DNA of 64,000 nucleotides from positions 3,658,001-3,722,000 of the forward strand of contig NZ_CP100763.1 in the NCBI RefSeq assembly GCF_024296685.1. The letters run 5' to 3'. Source of the stretch: Natrinema marinum. GTDB taxonomy: Archaea; Halobacteriota; Halobacteria; Halobacteriales; Natrialbaceae. This document shows, one piece after another, positions 43,363 through 51,709 of this stretch (within the stretch, counting starts at the first letter, position 1; every line of letters begins with the position of its first letter). The position numbers were made by a program, and so were the translations under genes. The notes under the pieces were generated by a model. It was not told the origin of the DNA and ran no database searches. It was given only the letters and a program-made list of their open reading frames with translations.

Positions 43363-44652
43363 TCAGTCGCTCCCGACGACCGGCACGGAGGCCGTCGCCT
43401 CGAGCGTCTCCTCGACCTGCGTGTACACCAGAATCGTCCCGAAGACGGCGAGCACGCTGCCGAAGACGAAGGGCACCTCGAAGCCAAACCGGACCAGCAG
43501 GCCTGAGGAGAGCGGGCCGGCGGCGATGCCGTAGCCGAAGGCCATCGTGAGCACCGAGAGCTTCGAGCCGGATTCGCCCTCGCCGGCGAGGTCGCCGGCC
43601 AGCGCCAGCGACGGGGCGAACACCATCGCGGCGGCGATGCCCTGGGACAGCCGAGCCAGAAACATCAGCAGCGACGAGAAGAGAAAGCCCTGTACGAGCG
43701 TCGTCGGAATCAAAAGCACCATCCCGGTGACGATGAACGGCCGCCGGCCGTACCGATCGCAGGCCCGCCCGATCGGCGTCTGCAACGCGACCTGTGCGAT
43801 GATGAACCCGGCGAACTGGAGGCCAAACCAGGTCGCGCCCTGCTCGAGGCGGGCGTTGACTTCGGGCTGGATGGTCGCGAACAGCGCGATCGACGTGGCC
43901 ATGAAAAACGACGCGAGGCCGAGCGTGAAGATCGGATCGAGCAGGTTCGAGCCCGACCGATCGAGGATCGGAATCGAGAGGTCCGCGCCGGCGTTCGCGA
44001 CCGTCGACTCGGGGTCGGAGACGAGGATCGTCACCATGACGTAGCTTGTCGCGGCCGCGAGCGTGGCGACGTAGAAGGCGGCGTCGAAGCCGTCGATCGC
44101 CGTCCCGCCGGGGAGTACGTAGGGACCGCGGCTAACGACTGCCCCGGCGACGGCCGGTCCGGCACCGAAGCCGACCAGCCGGAACGTGTTGTAGACGCCC
44201 ATGTTTCCGCCGCGATCGCCCGACGTGGCGAGTTCGTTGACGAGCGCGACCGACGACGGGATGATGAAGGCCACGCTGACCCCCTGCAGCCCGCGGATGA
44301 CCAGCAGCGAGACGTACGTCTCCGCGACGACGTAGGCCGCGTTCGTCAGCGCCAGTCCGGCGAGCCCGACCAGAATGAACGGCTTGCGCCGCCCCAGCCG
44401 ATCCGAGAGCCGGCCGGTTAGCGGCTGAAAGCTGCTGTTGAGGAAGCCAAAGAGCGAGAGGATGAGCCCGATGATCAGCGACTCGCCGAGCCCGAACGCC
44501 GTCCCGCCGACGACGCCGCTGGTCACGTACAGCGGGATGACGATGATCAAAAACGAGTTGCCGATCCCGTCGGCCATTCGCGCACCCGCCAGCGCGAGTA
44601 CCCGTTGGTCGACGGCGAACGGCGCGATAAGTCGGTCGACGAGGCTCCGCAT
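43363..44652 (-). CDS. MFS transporter
   Basis: 429 residues with about 12 membrane helices. The motif LTGRLSDRLGRRKPFI after the second helix is the MFS signature motif A, and IGRACDRYGRRPFIV is its repeat in the second half. The central loop (SDPESTVANAGADLSIPILDR) separates two six-helix halves. A proton-coupled drug or metabolite exporter is likely; the substrate is unknown. A TATAAT-like patch (attatag) lies about 35 bases before the ATG at 44652. Confidence 0.88.
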   Translation of the reverse strand: MRSLVDRLIAPFAVDQRVLALAGARMADGIGNSFLIIVIPLYVTSGVVGGTAFGLGESLIIGLILSLFGFLNSSFQPLTGRLSDRLGRRKPFILVGLAGLALTNAAYVVAETYVSLLVIRGLQGVSVAFIIPSSVALVNELATSGDRGGNMGVYNTFRLVGFGAGPAVAGAVVSRGPYVLPGGTAIDGFDAAFYVATLAAATSYVMVTILVSDPESTVANAGADLSIPILDRSGSNLLDPIFTLGLASFFMATSIALFATIQPEVNARLEQGATWFGLQFAGFIIAQVALQTPIGRACDRYGRRPFIVTGMVLLIPTTLVQGFLFSSLLMFLARLSQGIAAAMVFAPSLALAGDLAGEGESGSKLSVLTMAFGYGIAAGPLSSGLLVRFGFEVPFVFGSVLAVFGTILVYTQVEETLEATASVPVVGSD

Positions 44653-44768
44653 CTCCCTTGCCGTATGCGACCGCGCCCGATTATAGTTTCGAACCGAAAT
44701 GTACGAATCGGTGACAGTCTTTCCCAGCGCAAGAGAGGTACAAGCCACCGGCCGCCGTCTCTCTATTC

Positions 44769-45023
44769 ATGTCCGACGTCAAACTCAATCGCGTCGAATC
44801 CGTTCTCGAGGACCTCGAGTACCCCATCGAACCCGATCAGGCCGCGACCGAACTCGAGGACGTCACCCTCCTGCTCGCAGACGGCGAGCGAAACCTGGGC
44901 GCGCTCGTCGCACGGAGCGAGAGCGTCCGGTTCGAGTCGTCCGCGGACCTCGAGTCGGAACTTCACAACGTCCTCCCGCGCGAGGCCGTCGGCGAGCCCT
45001 ACCAGTCGGAGGGCGAAGGCTAG
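44769..45023 (+). CDS. DUF5789 family small protein
   Basis: 84 residues, acidic. VKLNRVESVLEDLEYPIEPDQAATELEDVTLLLADGERNLGALVARS is the core of the haloarchaeal DUF5789 family, resembling DUF2795-like small DNA-linked proteins. The role is unknown. It lies 78 bases upstream of tfs on the same strand. Confidence 0.75.
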   Translation: MSDVKLNRVESVLEDLEYPIEPDQAATELEDVTLLLADGERNLGALVARSESVRFESSADLESELHNVLPREAVGEPYQSEGEG

Positions 45024-45101
45024 AGTCGACTGCGGCCCGTCGACGGTCGACGGACCCAAACGGGCCCCTTAAGTCGCTCGACCTCCGTAGCCCGGACAAC
45101 G

Positions 45102-45410
45102 ATGGAATTTTGCGACGACTGCGGTTCGATGATGAAAGCCGACGACGGCATGTGGGAATGCGGTAGTTGTGGGTTCACGAAACCGAAAGGCGACGCGTCC
45201 CAGTACACCGTCACCGACGCTCAGGAGGCCAGCGAGATCATCGAATCCTCCGGCGAGACTTCCTTGCCCCAAACCGACGCCATCTGTCCCGAGTGTGGCA
45301 ACGACCGCGCCCACTGGTACATGCAACAGATCCGCTCGGCCGACGAGTCCGAGACGCGCTTCTTTATCTGCACCGAGTGCGAGCACAAGTGGCGCGAAGA
45401 CGACAACTAA
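45102..45410 (+). CDS. tfs: Transcription factor S (TFIIS-like cleavage factor)
   Basis: 102 residues. Two zinc ribbons are formed by Cys4, Cys7, Cys20, Cys23 and by Cys62, Cys65, Cys90, Cys93. The acidic hairpin RSADESET around Asp81-Glu82 stimulates transcript cleavage by stalled RNA polymerase. Length and order match archaeal TFS. A copy of the structured repeat begins at the base after its stop codon. Confidence 0.94.
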   Translation: MEFCDDCGSMMKADDGMWECGSCGFTKPKGDASQYTVTDAQEASEIIESSGETSLPQTDAICPECGNDRAHWYMQQIRSADESETRFFICTECEHKWREDDN

Positions 45411-45628
45411 CAACCTTTTACGCTGCGGTCTGTCGCGAGCGAGGCACGGAGCGCCTCGCTCGCGATGTCCCTCGGTAAAAGGTTGATCAAAAGCACTCCT
45501 CCCTCCCCTACGGGTCGGTCGTCGGCCCGCTCGCTCGGTTCACTCGCTCGCGGTCGGTGACTGGGTGACGGCCTGCCCTCCCCCGGGTCGCGACCTCCTC
45601 GCGGTGCTCGGAGGCCGCTCCCGGCCAC
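45411..45628 (+). repeat. Structured intergenic repeat, copy B
   Basis: It starts immediately after the tfs stop. CAACCTTTTAC (45411-45421) pairs with GTAAAAGGTTG (45475-45485); inside, TCGCGAGCGAGGC pairs with GCCTCGCTCGCGA around a short loop. The body from AAAAGCACTCCTCCCTCCC to GTGACTGGGTGACGGCCTGC matches copies A and C nearly base for base. The right hairpin is CCTCC ... GGAGG. A run of six T follows at 45631-45636, so this copy could act as a terminator. It fills most of the 301-base gap before the next small gene. Confidence 0.75.
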
Positions 45629-45711
45629 TGTTTTTTCGTTTGGACTTCCCCTTGTCTCCATATGCTATAGAAGTCATATGTATTACCAATGCGGGTACTC
45701 AATTCACAAGA

Positions 45712-45915
45712 ATGACTAGAGATGGAGAGTCGGTCTTTCAGGAAATACGATCGCTAACCGGGGCTCCGATAATCGCACTAACCCTCGTGTATGTCGATTC
45801 GACCGTCAGTCTATCGTGGTATCAGCTAGTGATCGTTGCCGTTGCTGTCTCGATATTGTTCCACGGAGTAATACCAAGCTCAGTAGAGAGACTCCGCAAA
45901 GCGAACGACGCGTGA
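45712..45915 (+). CDS. Small low-G+C membrane protein
   Basis: 67 residues. Two hydrophobic stretches, LTGAPIIALTLVYVDS and YQLVIVAVAVSILFHGVI, are separated by a short loop. The DNA is AT-richer than its surroundings, as in the foreign patch at 20 kb. The ATG at 45712 is used; the frame is open upstream through the structured repeat, which is not plausible coding. No family is recognised. Confidence 0.5.
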   Translation: MTRDGESVFQEIRSLTGAPIIALTLVYVDSTVSLSWYQLVIVAVAVSILFHGVIPSSVERLRKANDA

Positions 45916-45927
45916 ATACGCGGTACC

Positions 45928-46707
45928 CTACTCGTTGCGTGCGATCGTCAGATATCCTGTGTGCCCGACGGGTGCGGTCGAGGGCCTCGAGCCGCGGTCG
46001 TCGAACTGCATCTCGCGCTGGATCGTCTCCCGCGTGGTAACGTTCGCCAGTCCGACCTCGCGGGCCGTCCGCGCGACCTCGCGGGTCGATTCGACGAACG
46101 GACTGTAGACCGCGACGAAGCCGCCGTCGACCAGTAGCTCCGGCGCGCGCTCGACCATCGCTGGCGCGTCGCCCGTATCGAGGGTCAACACGTCGAACGA
46201 CGACGGCTCGAGGTCGTCGACTTCCTCGGTCACGTCGCCCGTGCGAACGTCGATGGCGTCGGAAACGCCACCCAGCGCCATGTTCTCGCGGGCCACGTCG
46301 GCGAACTCGGCGTCGCGCTCGTAGGTCACGACCTCGGCCCCGGCGCGGGCCATCATTGCCGCGAGCACCCCGGTCCCGGTGCCGGCGTCGAGGACGCGGT
46401 CGCCGCGGGCGATCCCTGTCTCGCCGATGACGAGGCCGATATCGCGGGGGACCATCGGCGCGCCCGTCCGCTCGAAGTGATGAAAGAGGTCCGGTCCGCG
46501 CAGTCGGCGCACCTGAAACTCGTCGCCCAGATGCGTCTCGATCGTGTCGCCCGACTGCACGTCTTCGGGCACCTCGAGCACGCCGAGGTCGGTTCCCTGT
46601 TCGCCGCCGGGTTCGACGAGGTACTCGCGGTCGCCGCGGACGAGCAAGACCGGGACGCGCTCGGCGTCCGCCGTCTCTCCGCCGTCCGCGCTATCGGTGT
46701 CGCTCAC
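45928..46707 (-). CDS. trmI: tRNA (adenine-N1)-methyltransferase, TrmI-like
   Basis: 259 residues. The SAM-binding motif [28 protein letters not shown], and [37 protein letters not shown], follow TrmI/TRM61 order. The N-terminal beta domain and [18 protein letters not shown] region match archaeal m1A57/58 methyltransferases. The GTG at 46707 overlaps the nac stop, so nac and trmI are translationally coupled. Confidence 0.88.
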   Translation of the reverse strand: MSDTDSADGGETADAERVPVLLVRGDREYLVEPGGEQGTDLGVLEVPEDVQSGDTIETHLGDEFQVRRLRGPDLFHHFERTGAPMVPRDIGLVIGETGIARGDRVLDAGTGTGVLAAMMARAGAEVVTYERDAEFADVARENMALGGVSDAIDVRTGDVTEEVDDLEPSSFDVLTLDTGDAPAMVERAPELLVDGGFVAVYSPFVESTREVARTAREVGLANVTTRETIQREMQFDDRGSRPSTAPVGHTGYLTIARNE

Positions 46708-47093
46708 TCGAGGGATTCGACCGCCGCGGCGAGGTCGCCGTCGTTGTCCTCGAGCGCTTCGCGGGCCTCGTCCTCGCTGACGCTGGCGCGCATAGCGACG
46801 AGTTCGATATCGTCGTCGGGAATCGACGGCTCGGCCTCGCTGCCGGCGTCGGCGCTGCCGGTGCTCCCGCCGGCCGACCCGGCCTCGACCTCTTCGGGCG
46901 AGCCGATGACCTGGTAGGTCTCCTGGCCGCGGGCGTCCATCTTGGTGACTTCGGCGTCTCCGAAGACGAGGTCGTACTCCTCGGTGCGGATGATGACCTC
47001 CTCGGCGTCGATGTCTTCGACGTCGATGCCCATCTGTTCCATCATCTGTTCCATCTTGCGCGGGTTGAGTCCGCCACCGCCTCCTCCAAACAT
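46704..47093 (-). CDS. nac: Nascent polypeptide-associated complex protein
   Basis: 129 residues. [36 protein letters not shown] is the NAC domain start, and [34 protein letters not shown] is the C-terminal UBA domain. Archaeal NAC binds ribosomes and emerging chains. It is the first gene of a nac-trmI pair; a PUA-domain gene lies just upstream across the structured repeat. Confidence 0.94.
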   Translation of the reverse strand: MFGGGGGGLNPRKMEQMMEQMGIDVEDIDAEEVIIRTEEYDLVFGDAEVTKMDARGQETYQVIGSPEEVEAGSAGGSTGSADAGSEAEPSIPDDDIELVAMRASVSEDEAREALEDNDGDLAAAVESLE

Positions 47094-47113
47094 ACTCGCC
47101 ACGTCGCCACGAG

Positions 47114-47133
47114 CAACCTTTTACTCTGCGGTT
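47114..47133 (+). repeat. Extra left-end copy of the structured repeat
   Basis: CAACCTTTTACTCTGCGGTT sits directly before the left end of copy C and matches the left terminus of copies B and C in 16 of 20 bases. It reads as a partial tandem duplication of the element's end. Confidence 0.55.
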
Positions 47134-47354
47134 CGACCTTTTACTCTGCAGTCTATCGCGCTGACGGCAGCATAGCTGCCGCACAGCGCGATGTCCTTCG
47201 GTAAAAGGTCGATCAAAAGCACTCCTCCCTCCCCTACGGGTCGGTCGTCGGCCCGCTCGCTCGGTTCACTCGCTCGCTGTCGGTGACTGGCTGACGGCCT
47301 GCCCTCCCCCGAGTCGCGAACTCCTCGCGGTGCTCGGAGCCCGCTCCCGGCCAC
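47134..47354 (+). repeat. Structured intergenic repeat, copy C
   Basis: CGACCTTTTAC (47134-47144) pairs with GTAAAAGGTCG (47201-47211). The inner stem GCGCTG ... CGGCAGC-ATA-GCTGCCG ... CAGCGC differs in sequence from copies A and B but is again fully paired. The body matches A and B closely. The right hairpin is CTCC ... GGAG. It occupies the gap between nac and the 3' end of the PUA gene, so relative to those minus-strand genes it lies reversed compared with copies A and B. Confidence 0.75.
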
Positions 47355-47368
47355 ACGCACTCGTCTGT

Positions 47369-47857
47369 TCAGTTCTCCGCGGGCGCGCCTTCGCGCACGT
47401 TCACCGCCATTCCCGTCTCGAAGTCCCGAATCGCCTCGGCGGCGAGCTGGGCCGTCCCGACCGCGAGCAACTCGCCGCGCTCGTGGACCACCAGCACCTC
47501 GTCGCCCGGCCGGATCTCGTCGCCGGCCTCGAGGACGAACTTCGCGAAGACGTTCTTCTCGTCGCGGACGAACGGTTCGCTCTCGTCGTCGACGACCACG
47601 CGATAGGCGGGGTGGGCGAGCGCGGCGTCGAGCCGGCGACCCCCCTCGAGGCCGAGGGTGAACCGGCCGTCGGTGCCGAAGGAGACGATTCGACCCGCGT
47701 CGGCGTGGACCTGCTGGGGGCGGCCCGAGGTGGTTCGTTTGATCGTCAGCGATTCCGCTGGGGGAAACAGAGCCGTGCCGGCCCCCGCGCCGAACTGGTA
47801 GTCCGCGATGGTCCGGAGTTCGGGCAGTCCCGCACTCCCGTCCGCTGGGTCGCTCAT
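47369..47857 (-). CDS. PUA-domain RNA-binding protein
   Basis: 162 residues. The N-terminal part (LRTIADYQFGAGAGTALFP) and the PUA domain at about residues 75-155 (GRIVSFGTDGRFTLGLEGGRRL ... DEIRPGDEVLVVHERGELLAVGTAQLAAEAI) fit archaeal PUA proteins that often neighbour nac and tRNA-modification genes. It is likely an RNA-binding accessory factor. Confidence 0.85.
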   Translation of the reverse strand: MSDPADGSAGLPELRTIADYQFGAGAGTALFPPAESLTIKRTTSGRPQQVHADAGRIVSFGTDGRFTLGLEGGRRLDAALAHPAYRVVVDDESEPFVRDEKNVFAKFVLEAGDEIRPGDEVLVVHERGELLAVGTAQLAAEAIRDFETGMAVNVREGAPAEN

Positions 47858-48039
47858 TGGCCGCGATTCGACGCGACGGGTCGAAAGCCCTTCGACCTGC
47901 GCCGGCGGCGGGCGCGCGGGCCCGGACTGGCGAACGGAAGCGACGGGTCCTCCGTTCGATGCATGTGAACGCTTGTCTGAATCGAGGTCGAACCGAGATG
48001 GTGAATATTAAGATAATTGATTTACTATTACCGACAGCG

Positions 48040-48216
48040 ATGGATGTCACACAGATCGGTCTCGGGGTCGCCCTGCTCGTCATCGGCACCCTGACGCTCG
48101 CCGGCCCGGCCACGATCGTCACGGGACCGTTCGTCTATCTCCTGACCGGGGCGACGCTGCTCGTCACGGGGTATGCGCTGTTGATCGGTCTCTGGCAGAA
48201 CAGGCAGCCGAACTGA
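48040..48216 (+). CDS. Small membrane protein
   Basis: 58 residues with two hydrophobic helices (IGLGVALLVIGTLTLAGPA and FVYLLTGATLLVTGYALLIGLW). The ATG at 48040 is preferred because TTACTATTA lies about 25 bases upstream; an ATG at 47998 would include AT-rich sequence that looks like promoter. No family is recognised. Confidence 0.5.
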   Translation: MDVTQIGLGVALLVIGTLTLAGPATIVTGPFVYLLTGATLLVTGYALLIGLWQNRQPN

Positions 48217-48274
48217 CGGTCGTCCCGGCCCGATTCGTTCACGACCCGGCAGCGGCGTCGCGAGGACGGCGCGC

Positions 48275-48772
48275 TCAGAGCAGGAACGTCTCGTGACGGT
48301 CGCCGAGATCGAGGAAGGAGTCGGCTTCGGCGATCAGTTCTTCGGCCGTCGAGGACTCGAAGGCCATCACCTCGACGCGGACCCCCTCGTGGCGCAGGTG
48401 CGAACAGAGCCGCGAGAAGTCGCCGTCGCCCGTACAGAGGACGATCGTATCGACGTGGTTCGCCAGCGTCACCGCGTCCAGGCTCATCCCGACGTCCCAA
48501 TCCGCCTTCTTCGTCCCGTCGGCGAACGTCTTGATATCCTTGATCTTGGGCTCGAAGCCGATGTCGATCAGCGCCTCGAAGAAGCTCTCCTCCTCGGGCG
48601 AATCCGCGCGGATGACGTACGCGATCGCGCGCGTGAGTTGGCGGTCCTGTACGGCCTTCTCGAGCAGCGCGGAGTAGTCGATGTTGCGGCTGTAGATGCT
48701 CTGTGCGGTGTGGTAGAGGTTCTGGGCGTCGACGAGGACGGCGACGCGCTGACCGGGATGAATTTCCGTCAT
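48275..48772 (-). CDS. NYN/LabA-type PIN-like domain protein
   Basis: 165 residues. VAVLVDAQNLYHTAQ and CTGDGDFSRLCSHLRHEGVRVEVMAF are the NYN (LabA/DUF88) motifs, a PIN-like fold with conserved aspartates for metal-dependent RNA cleavage. Function in haloarchaea is unknown. Confidence 0.88.
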   Translation of the reverse strand: MTEIHPGQRVAVLVDAQNLYHTAQSIYSRNIDYSALLEKAVQDRQLTRAIAYVIRADSPEEESFFEALIDIGFEPKIKDIKTFADGTKKADWDVGMSLDAVTLANHVDTIVLCTGDGDFSRLCSHLRHEGVRVEVMAFESSTAEELIAEADSFLDLGDRHETFLL

Positions 48773-48845
48773 ATACTAGCATGTCGTGGGGGGCTATAAA
48801 AAATCGCGGCGTTCGGTTCGGTCGCGGTACCGCTGCCGGCAGTGT

Positions 48846-49670
48846 TCAGGACCGGAGCTTCTGAATGCGCTTTTCCGTCGGTGGATGCGTCGCGAACAGC
48901 GTCGCCAGGAGTCCCTTCTCCGAGTTGAAGATACACAGCGCACTCATGCTATCGTCGAGGTCGGATTCGCGGCCCTGTGCGCCCTGCGAGATTTTCTCGA
49001 GCGCGCGGGCGAGCGGGTCGCCGCTGCCGATATACTGCCGGGCGTCCTCGTCGGCGACGAATTCGCGGTACCGCGAGATGGCGAGGACGAAGACCATCAC
49101 GAGCATCTGCGCGAGGTTCGAGATGACCATGCCGACGATGATGCTCCCGATGTTACGCTCTCCGCCCATGATATAGACCATGTAGGCGACCCAGCCGACC
49201 ATCATGGCGATGGAACTGCCGAGCACCATCGCGAGGACGTCGCGGTTCTTGATGTGGGCGAGCTCGTGGGCGATCACGCCCTCGAGTTCGTCGCGCTGGA
49301 GCAGTCGGATAAGCTCCGTCGAGACGACGACGACGCCCTTGCCCTTCCGGCCGGTCGCGAAGGCGTTGGGGACGCCCATGTCCATGACCATCAGTTTCGG
49401 TTTGTCGATCTTCATGTCCCGACAGAGCGAGTCCGTCATCTGATGGATCTCCTGATACTGGCCGTCTTCGGGCATTTCTTCGGCCCGTCTGGTTGCCGAC
49501 CACGTTCCGATCTTGTACTGGATGACCGGTAACACGAGCAGCCCCAGGAGGACGAGAGGCCATGCGCCGAAGCCGAACATCGCCAGTCCGAAGGCTCCGA
49601 CGAGCATGTAGAACGCGAACAGGATCGATCCGACGACCGCCATTCGCACTTTCAATCCGAAATCTGTCAC
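48846..49670 (-). CDS. htpX: Membrane zinc metalloprotease HtpX-like (M48)
   Basis: 274 residues from a GTG. Two N-terminal membrane helices precede HELAH at 135-139, the zinc site; SRYREFVADEDA supplies the third ligand. Another pair of helices lies after the active site (MVGWVAYMVYIMGG, VFVLAI). HtpX degrades misfolded membrane proteins at the cytoplasmic face. Confidence 0.92.
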   Translation of the reverse strand: MTDFGLKVRMAVVGSILFAFYMLVGAFGLAMFGFGAWPLVLLGLLVLPVIQYKIGTWSATRRAEEMPEDGQYQEIHQMTDSLCRDMKIDKPKLMVMDMGVPNAFATGRKGKGVVVVSTELIRLLQRDELEGVIAHELAHIKNRDVLAMVLGSSIAMMVGWVAYMVYIMGGERNIGSIIVGMVISNLAQMLVMVFVLAISRYREFVADEDARQYIGSGDPLARALEKISQGAQGRESDLDDSMSALCIFNSEKGLLATLFATHPPTEKRIQKLRS

Positions 49671-50021
49671 ACCGAGGTGTAAGTAACGACTGGGGATAAA
49701 TTACGTGGAACTGTCTCTCACCTCTCGAAGGGCACGGCAATCGATTCGATCAAAGTCACAATCAATAAGTCGGACGAGCAGTATCTGTCGTCTATGCGCC
49801 GCGTCGCTCACCCGACCGTCAGCTCCGTCGTGAGCGACGCCCGCCCTCGTTTTCCGAAACGCAAACGCGCGTGAGAGCGCTCGCGGCGGGCGTGGCACCC
49901 CCGTCTCGGGCGCGTTTCGACCGCGCACAGTTGCGTTTGACCGACTAGCAGCCGCCCACCGATCGGAACCGATACACCCTACCGATTGGGGGCCGACACA
50001 CGACCCAACGACACCACACCC
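49671..50021. other. Divergent htpX-dapA intergenic region with small ORF and long hairpin
   Basis: A 26-codon frame, MRRVAHPTVSSVVSDARPRF and six more residues, runs from 49794 to 49874. A long inverted repeat pairs ACGCCCGCC (49837-49845) with GGCGGGCGT (49885-49893), enclosing the frame's end. The setting, upstream of a biosynthetic operon, resembles a leader, but the peptide is Arg-rich and not Lys-rich. Confidence 0.35.
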
Positions 50022-50945
50022 ATGACAGATATCGACCTTTCGGGCGTCTTCCCGGCGATGTGCACGCCCTTCGACGAGGACCAACGGATCGACTTCGAAA
50101 CGCTCCAGACCGACGCCCAGCGCCTCGAGGCCGCGGGCGTCGACGGGCTCGTTCCCGTCGGCTCGACCGGCGAGTCCGCGACCCTGACCCACGACGAACA
50201 CGTCCGCGTCGTTGAGGCGGTCATCGAAGCCGTCGGCGACGTGCCCGTCATCGCGGGCACGGGCTCGAACAACACCCGCGAGGCGCTCGAGCTCTCCGAG
50301 CGCGCCGCTGAGGCCGGCGCGGACGGCCTCCTGTTGATCTCGCCGTACTACAACAAGCCCGAGCAGCGCGGTCTGATCGAACACTATCAAACGATCGCGG
50401 ACGCCGTCGACCTCCCGCAGATCGTCTACAACGTCCCTTCGCGGACGGGGCGGAACATCGAACCTGACACCGCCGTCGAACTGGCGAGCCACGAGAACAT
50501 CGCGGGCTTCAAGGCCGCCAGCGGCGATCTCGGGCAGATCGGCGAGATCGCAGAGCGCACCGTCGACGAGGAGTTCGCCGTTCTCTCGGGCGACGACGCG
50601 CTCACCCTGCCGATCGTTTCCGTCGGCGGTACCGGCACCATCAGCGTCGCCGCGAACATCGAGCCCGAACGGACCTGCGCGATGGTCGGCGCGGCGCTCG
50701 ACGGCGACTACGAGCGCGCCCGCGAACTCCACCACGAACTCGGCCCGCTGTTCCGCGAACTGTTCGTCGAGACCAACCCGATCCCGGTCAAGGAGGCCAT
50801 GCAGATCCGCGGCTACGGCCCCGCCCGCATGCGTCCGCCGCTGACCCGCCTCGCCGACGAATTCCGCGAGGGACTCGAGGCGGTGCTTGCCGACCTCGAG
50901 CGTGACACGACCGAGGTCGCGGACGCGGCGGAGGGTGATCGATGA
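50022..50945 (+). CDS. dapA: 4-hydroxy-tetrahydrodipicolinate synthase
   Basis: 307 residues. GSTGE at 47-51, Tyr136 in IVYNVPSRTG and the Schiff-base Lys164 in IAGFKAASGD are the active-site elements. It condenses pyruvate with aspartate semialdehyde, the first committed step of the diaminopimelate route to lysine. It is the first gene of a tight dapA-dapB-dapD operon (four-base overlaps). Confidence 0.95.
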   Translation: MTDIDLSGVFPAMCTPFDEDQRIDFETLQTDAQRLEAAGVDGLVPVGSTGESATLTHDEHVRVVEAVIEAVGDVPVIAGTGSNNTREALELSERAAEAGADGLLLISPYYNKPEQRGLIEHYQTIADAVDLPQIVYNVPSRTGRNIEPDTAVELASHENIAGFKAASGDLGQIGEIAERTVDEEFAVLSGDDALTLPIVSVGGTGTISVAANIEPERTCAMVGAALDGDYERARELHHELGPLFRELFVETNPIPVKEAMQIRGYGPARMRPPLTRLADEFREGLEAVLADLERDTTEVADAAEGDR

Positions 50946-51709
50946 CGGTCCGGCTCGGTGTCACCGGCGCGACGGGCCGCATGGGGCGGGAAGTGATCGC
51001 CGCCGCGAGCGAGCGTGAGGACTGCGAGGTCGTCTTCGCGGTCAACCGCGAGCCCGCCGACGAGACCGTCGACGGCGTCGCGATCGAATCGGCAAGCGAG
51101 TTCGACGCACTGGTCGCCGACCGCGAGCCCGCTGTCGTGATCGACTTCACCGGCCCGGCGTCCGCCGTCGACTACGCCGAGGCCTGCGCCGACGCCGGCG
51201 TCGCCTTCGTCACCGGCACGACCGGCTTCGACGACGTGGGCCGCGAGGCGCTCGAGGCCGCCGCGGAGGACACGGCCGTGCTCCACGCGCCGAACTTCGC
51301 CCGCGGGGTGCAGGCCCTGCTCAACGTCGTCGGCGAAGCGGTCCGGAATCTGCCCGGTTACGACGTGGAACTCGTCGAGACCCACCACAACGCAAAGCGC
51401 GACGCGCCGAGTGGCACCGCAAATCGCCTGCTCTCGGAGATCGAAGCCAACGGGGAGTTCACCGAGCGCACGCACGGCCGCGAAGGCGAGGCCCCGCGCG
51501 AGGAGGCCGAGATCGGCGTCCACGCCCTGCGGGCGGGCGACATCACGGGCGAACACGAGATCCTGCTGGCGGGCAACCACGAGGAAGTCCGGCTCACTCA
51601 CCGAGCGGAGGATCGGGGCGTCTTCGCCGCGGGCGCGGTCGACGCGGCGGTCTGGATCGCTGGACAGAAGGCGGGGAGCTACGACTTTGCGGACGTGATC
51701 GCAGAATGA
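50942..51709 (+). CDS. dapB: 4-hydroxy-tetrahydrodipicolinate reductase
   Basis: 255 residues. GVTGATGRMGREVI binds NAD(P)H. FVTGTTGFD, APNFARGVQALLNVV and ETHHNAKRDAPSGTA form the catalytic region (His and Lys), and IGVHALRAGDITGEHEILL is typical of the family. Its ATG overlaps the dapA stop by four bases, and GGTGATC just before it is a Shine-Dalgarno site. Confidence 0.95.
   Translation: MTVRLGVTGATGRMGREVIAAASEREDCEVVFAVNREPADETVDGVAIESASEFDALVADREPAVVIDFTGPASAVDYAEACADAGVAFVTGTTGFDDVGREALEAAAEDTAVLHAPNFARGVQALLNVVGEAVRNLPGYDVELVETHHNAKRDAPSGTANRLLSEIEANGEFTERTHGREGEAPREEAEIGVHALRAGDITGEHEILLAGNHEEVRLTHRAEDRGVFAAGAVDAAVWIAGQKAGSYDFADVIAE

Noticed and set aside
44672-44700. GTTTCGAAC, resembling a tRNA T-loop
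   Set aside because: No acceptor or anticodon arm can be drawn around it; it is part of the MFS promoter region.
45565-45711. Upstream extension of the small low-G+C membrane gene
   Set aside because: It reads through the structured repeat, which is non-coding by its pattern in three places.
47857-48039. Upstream extension of the small membrane protein at 48040
   Set aside because: It contains AT-rich promoter-like sequence and overlaps the divergent PUA gene start.
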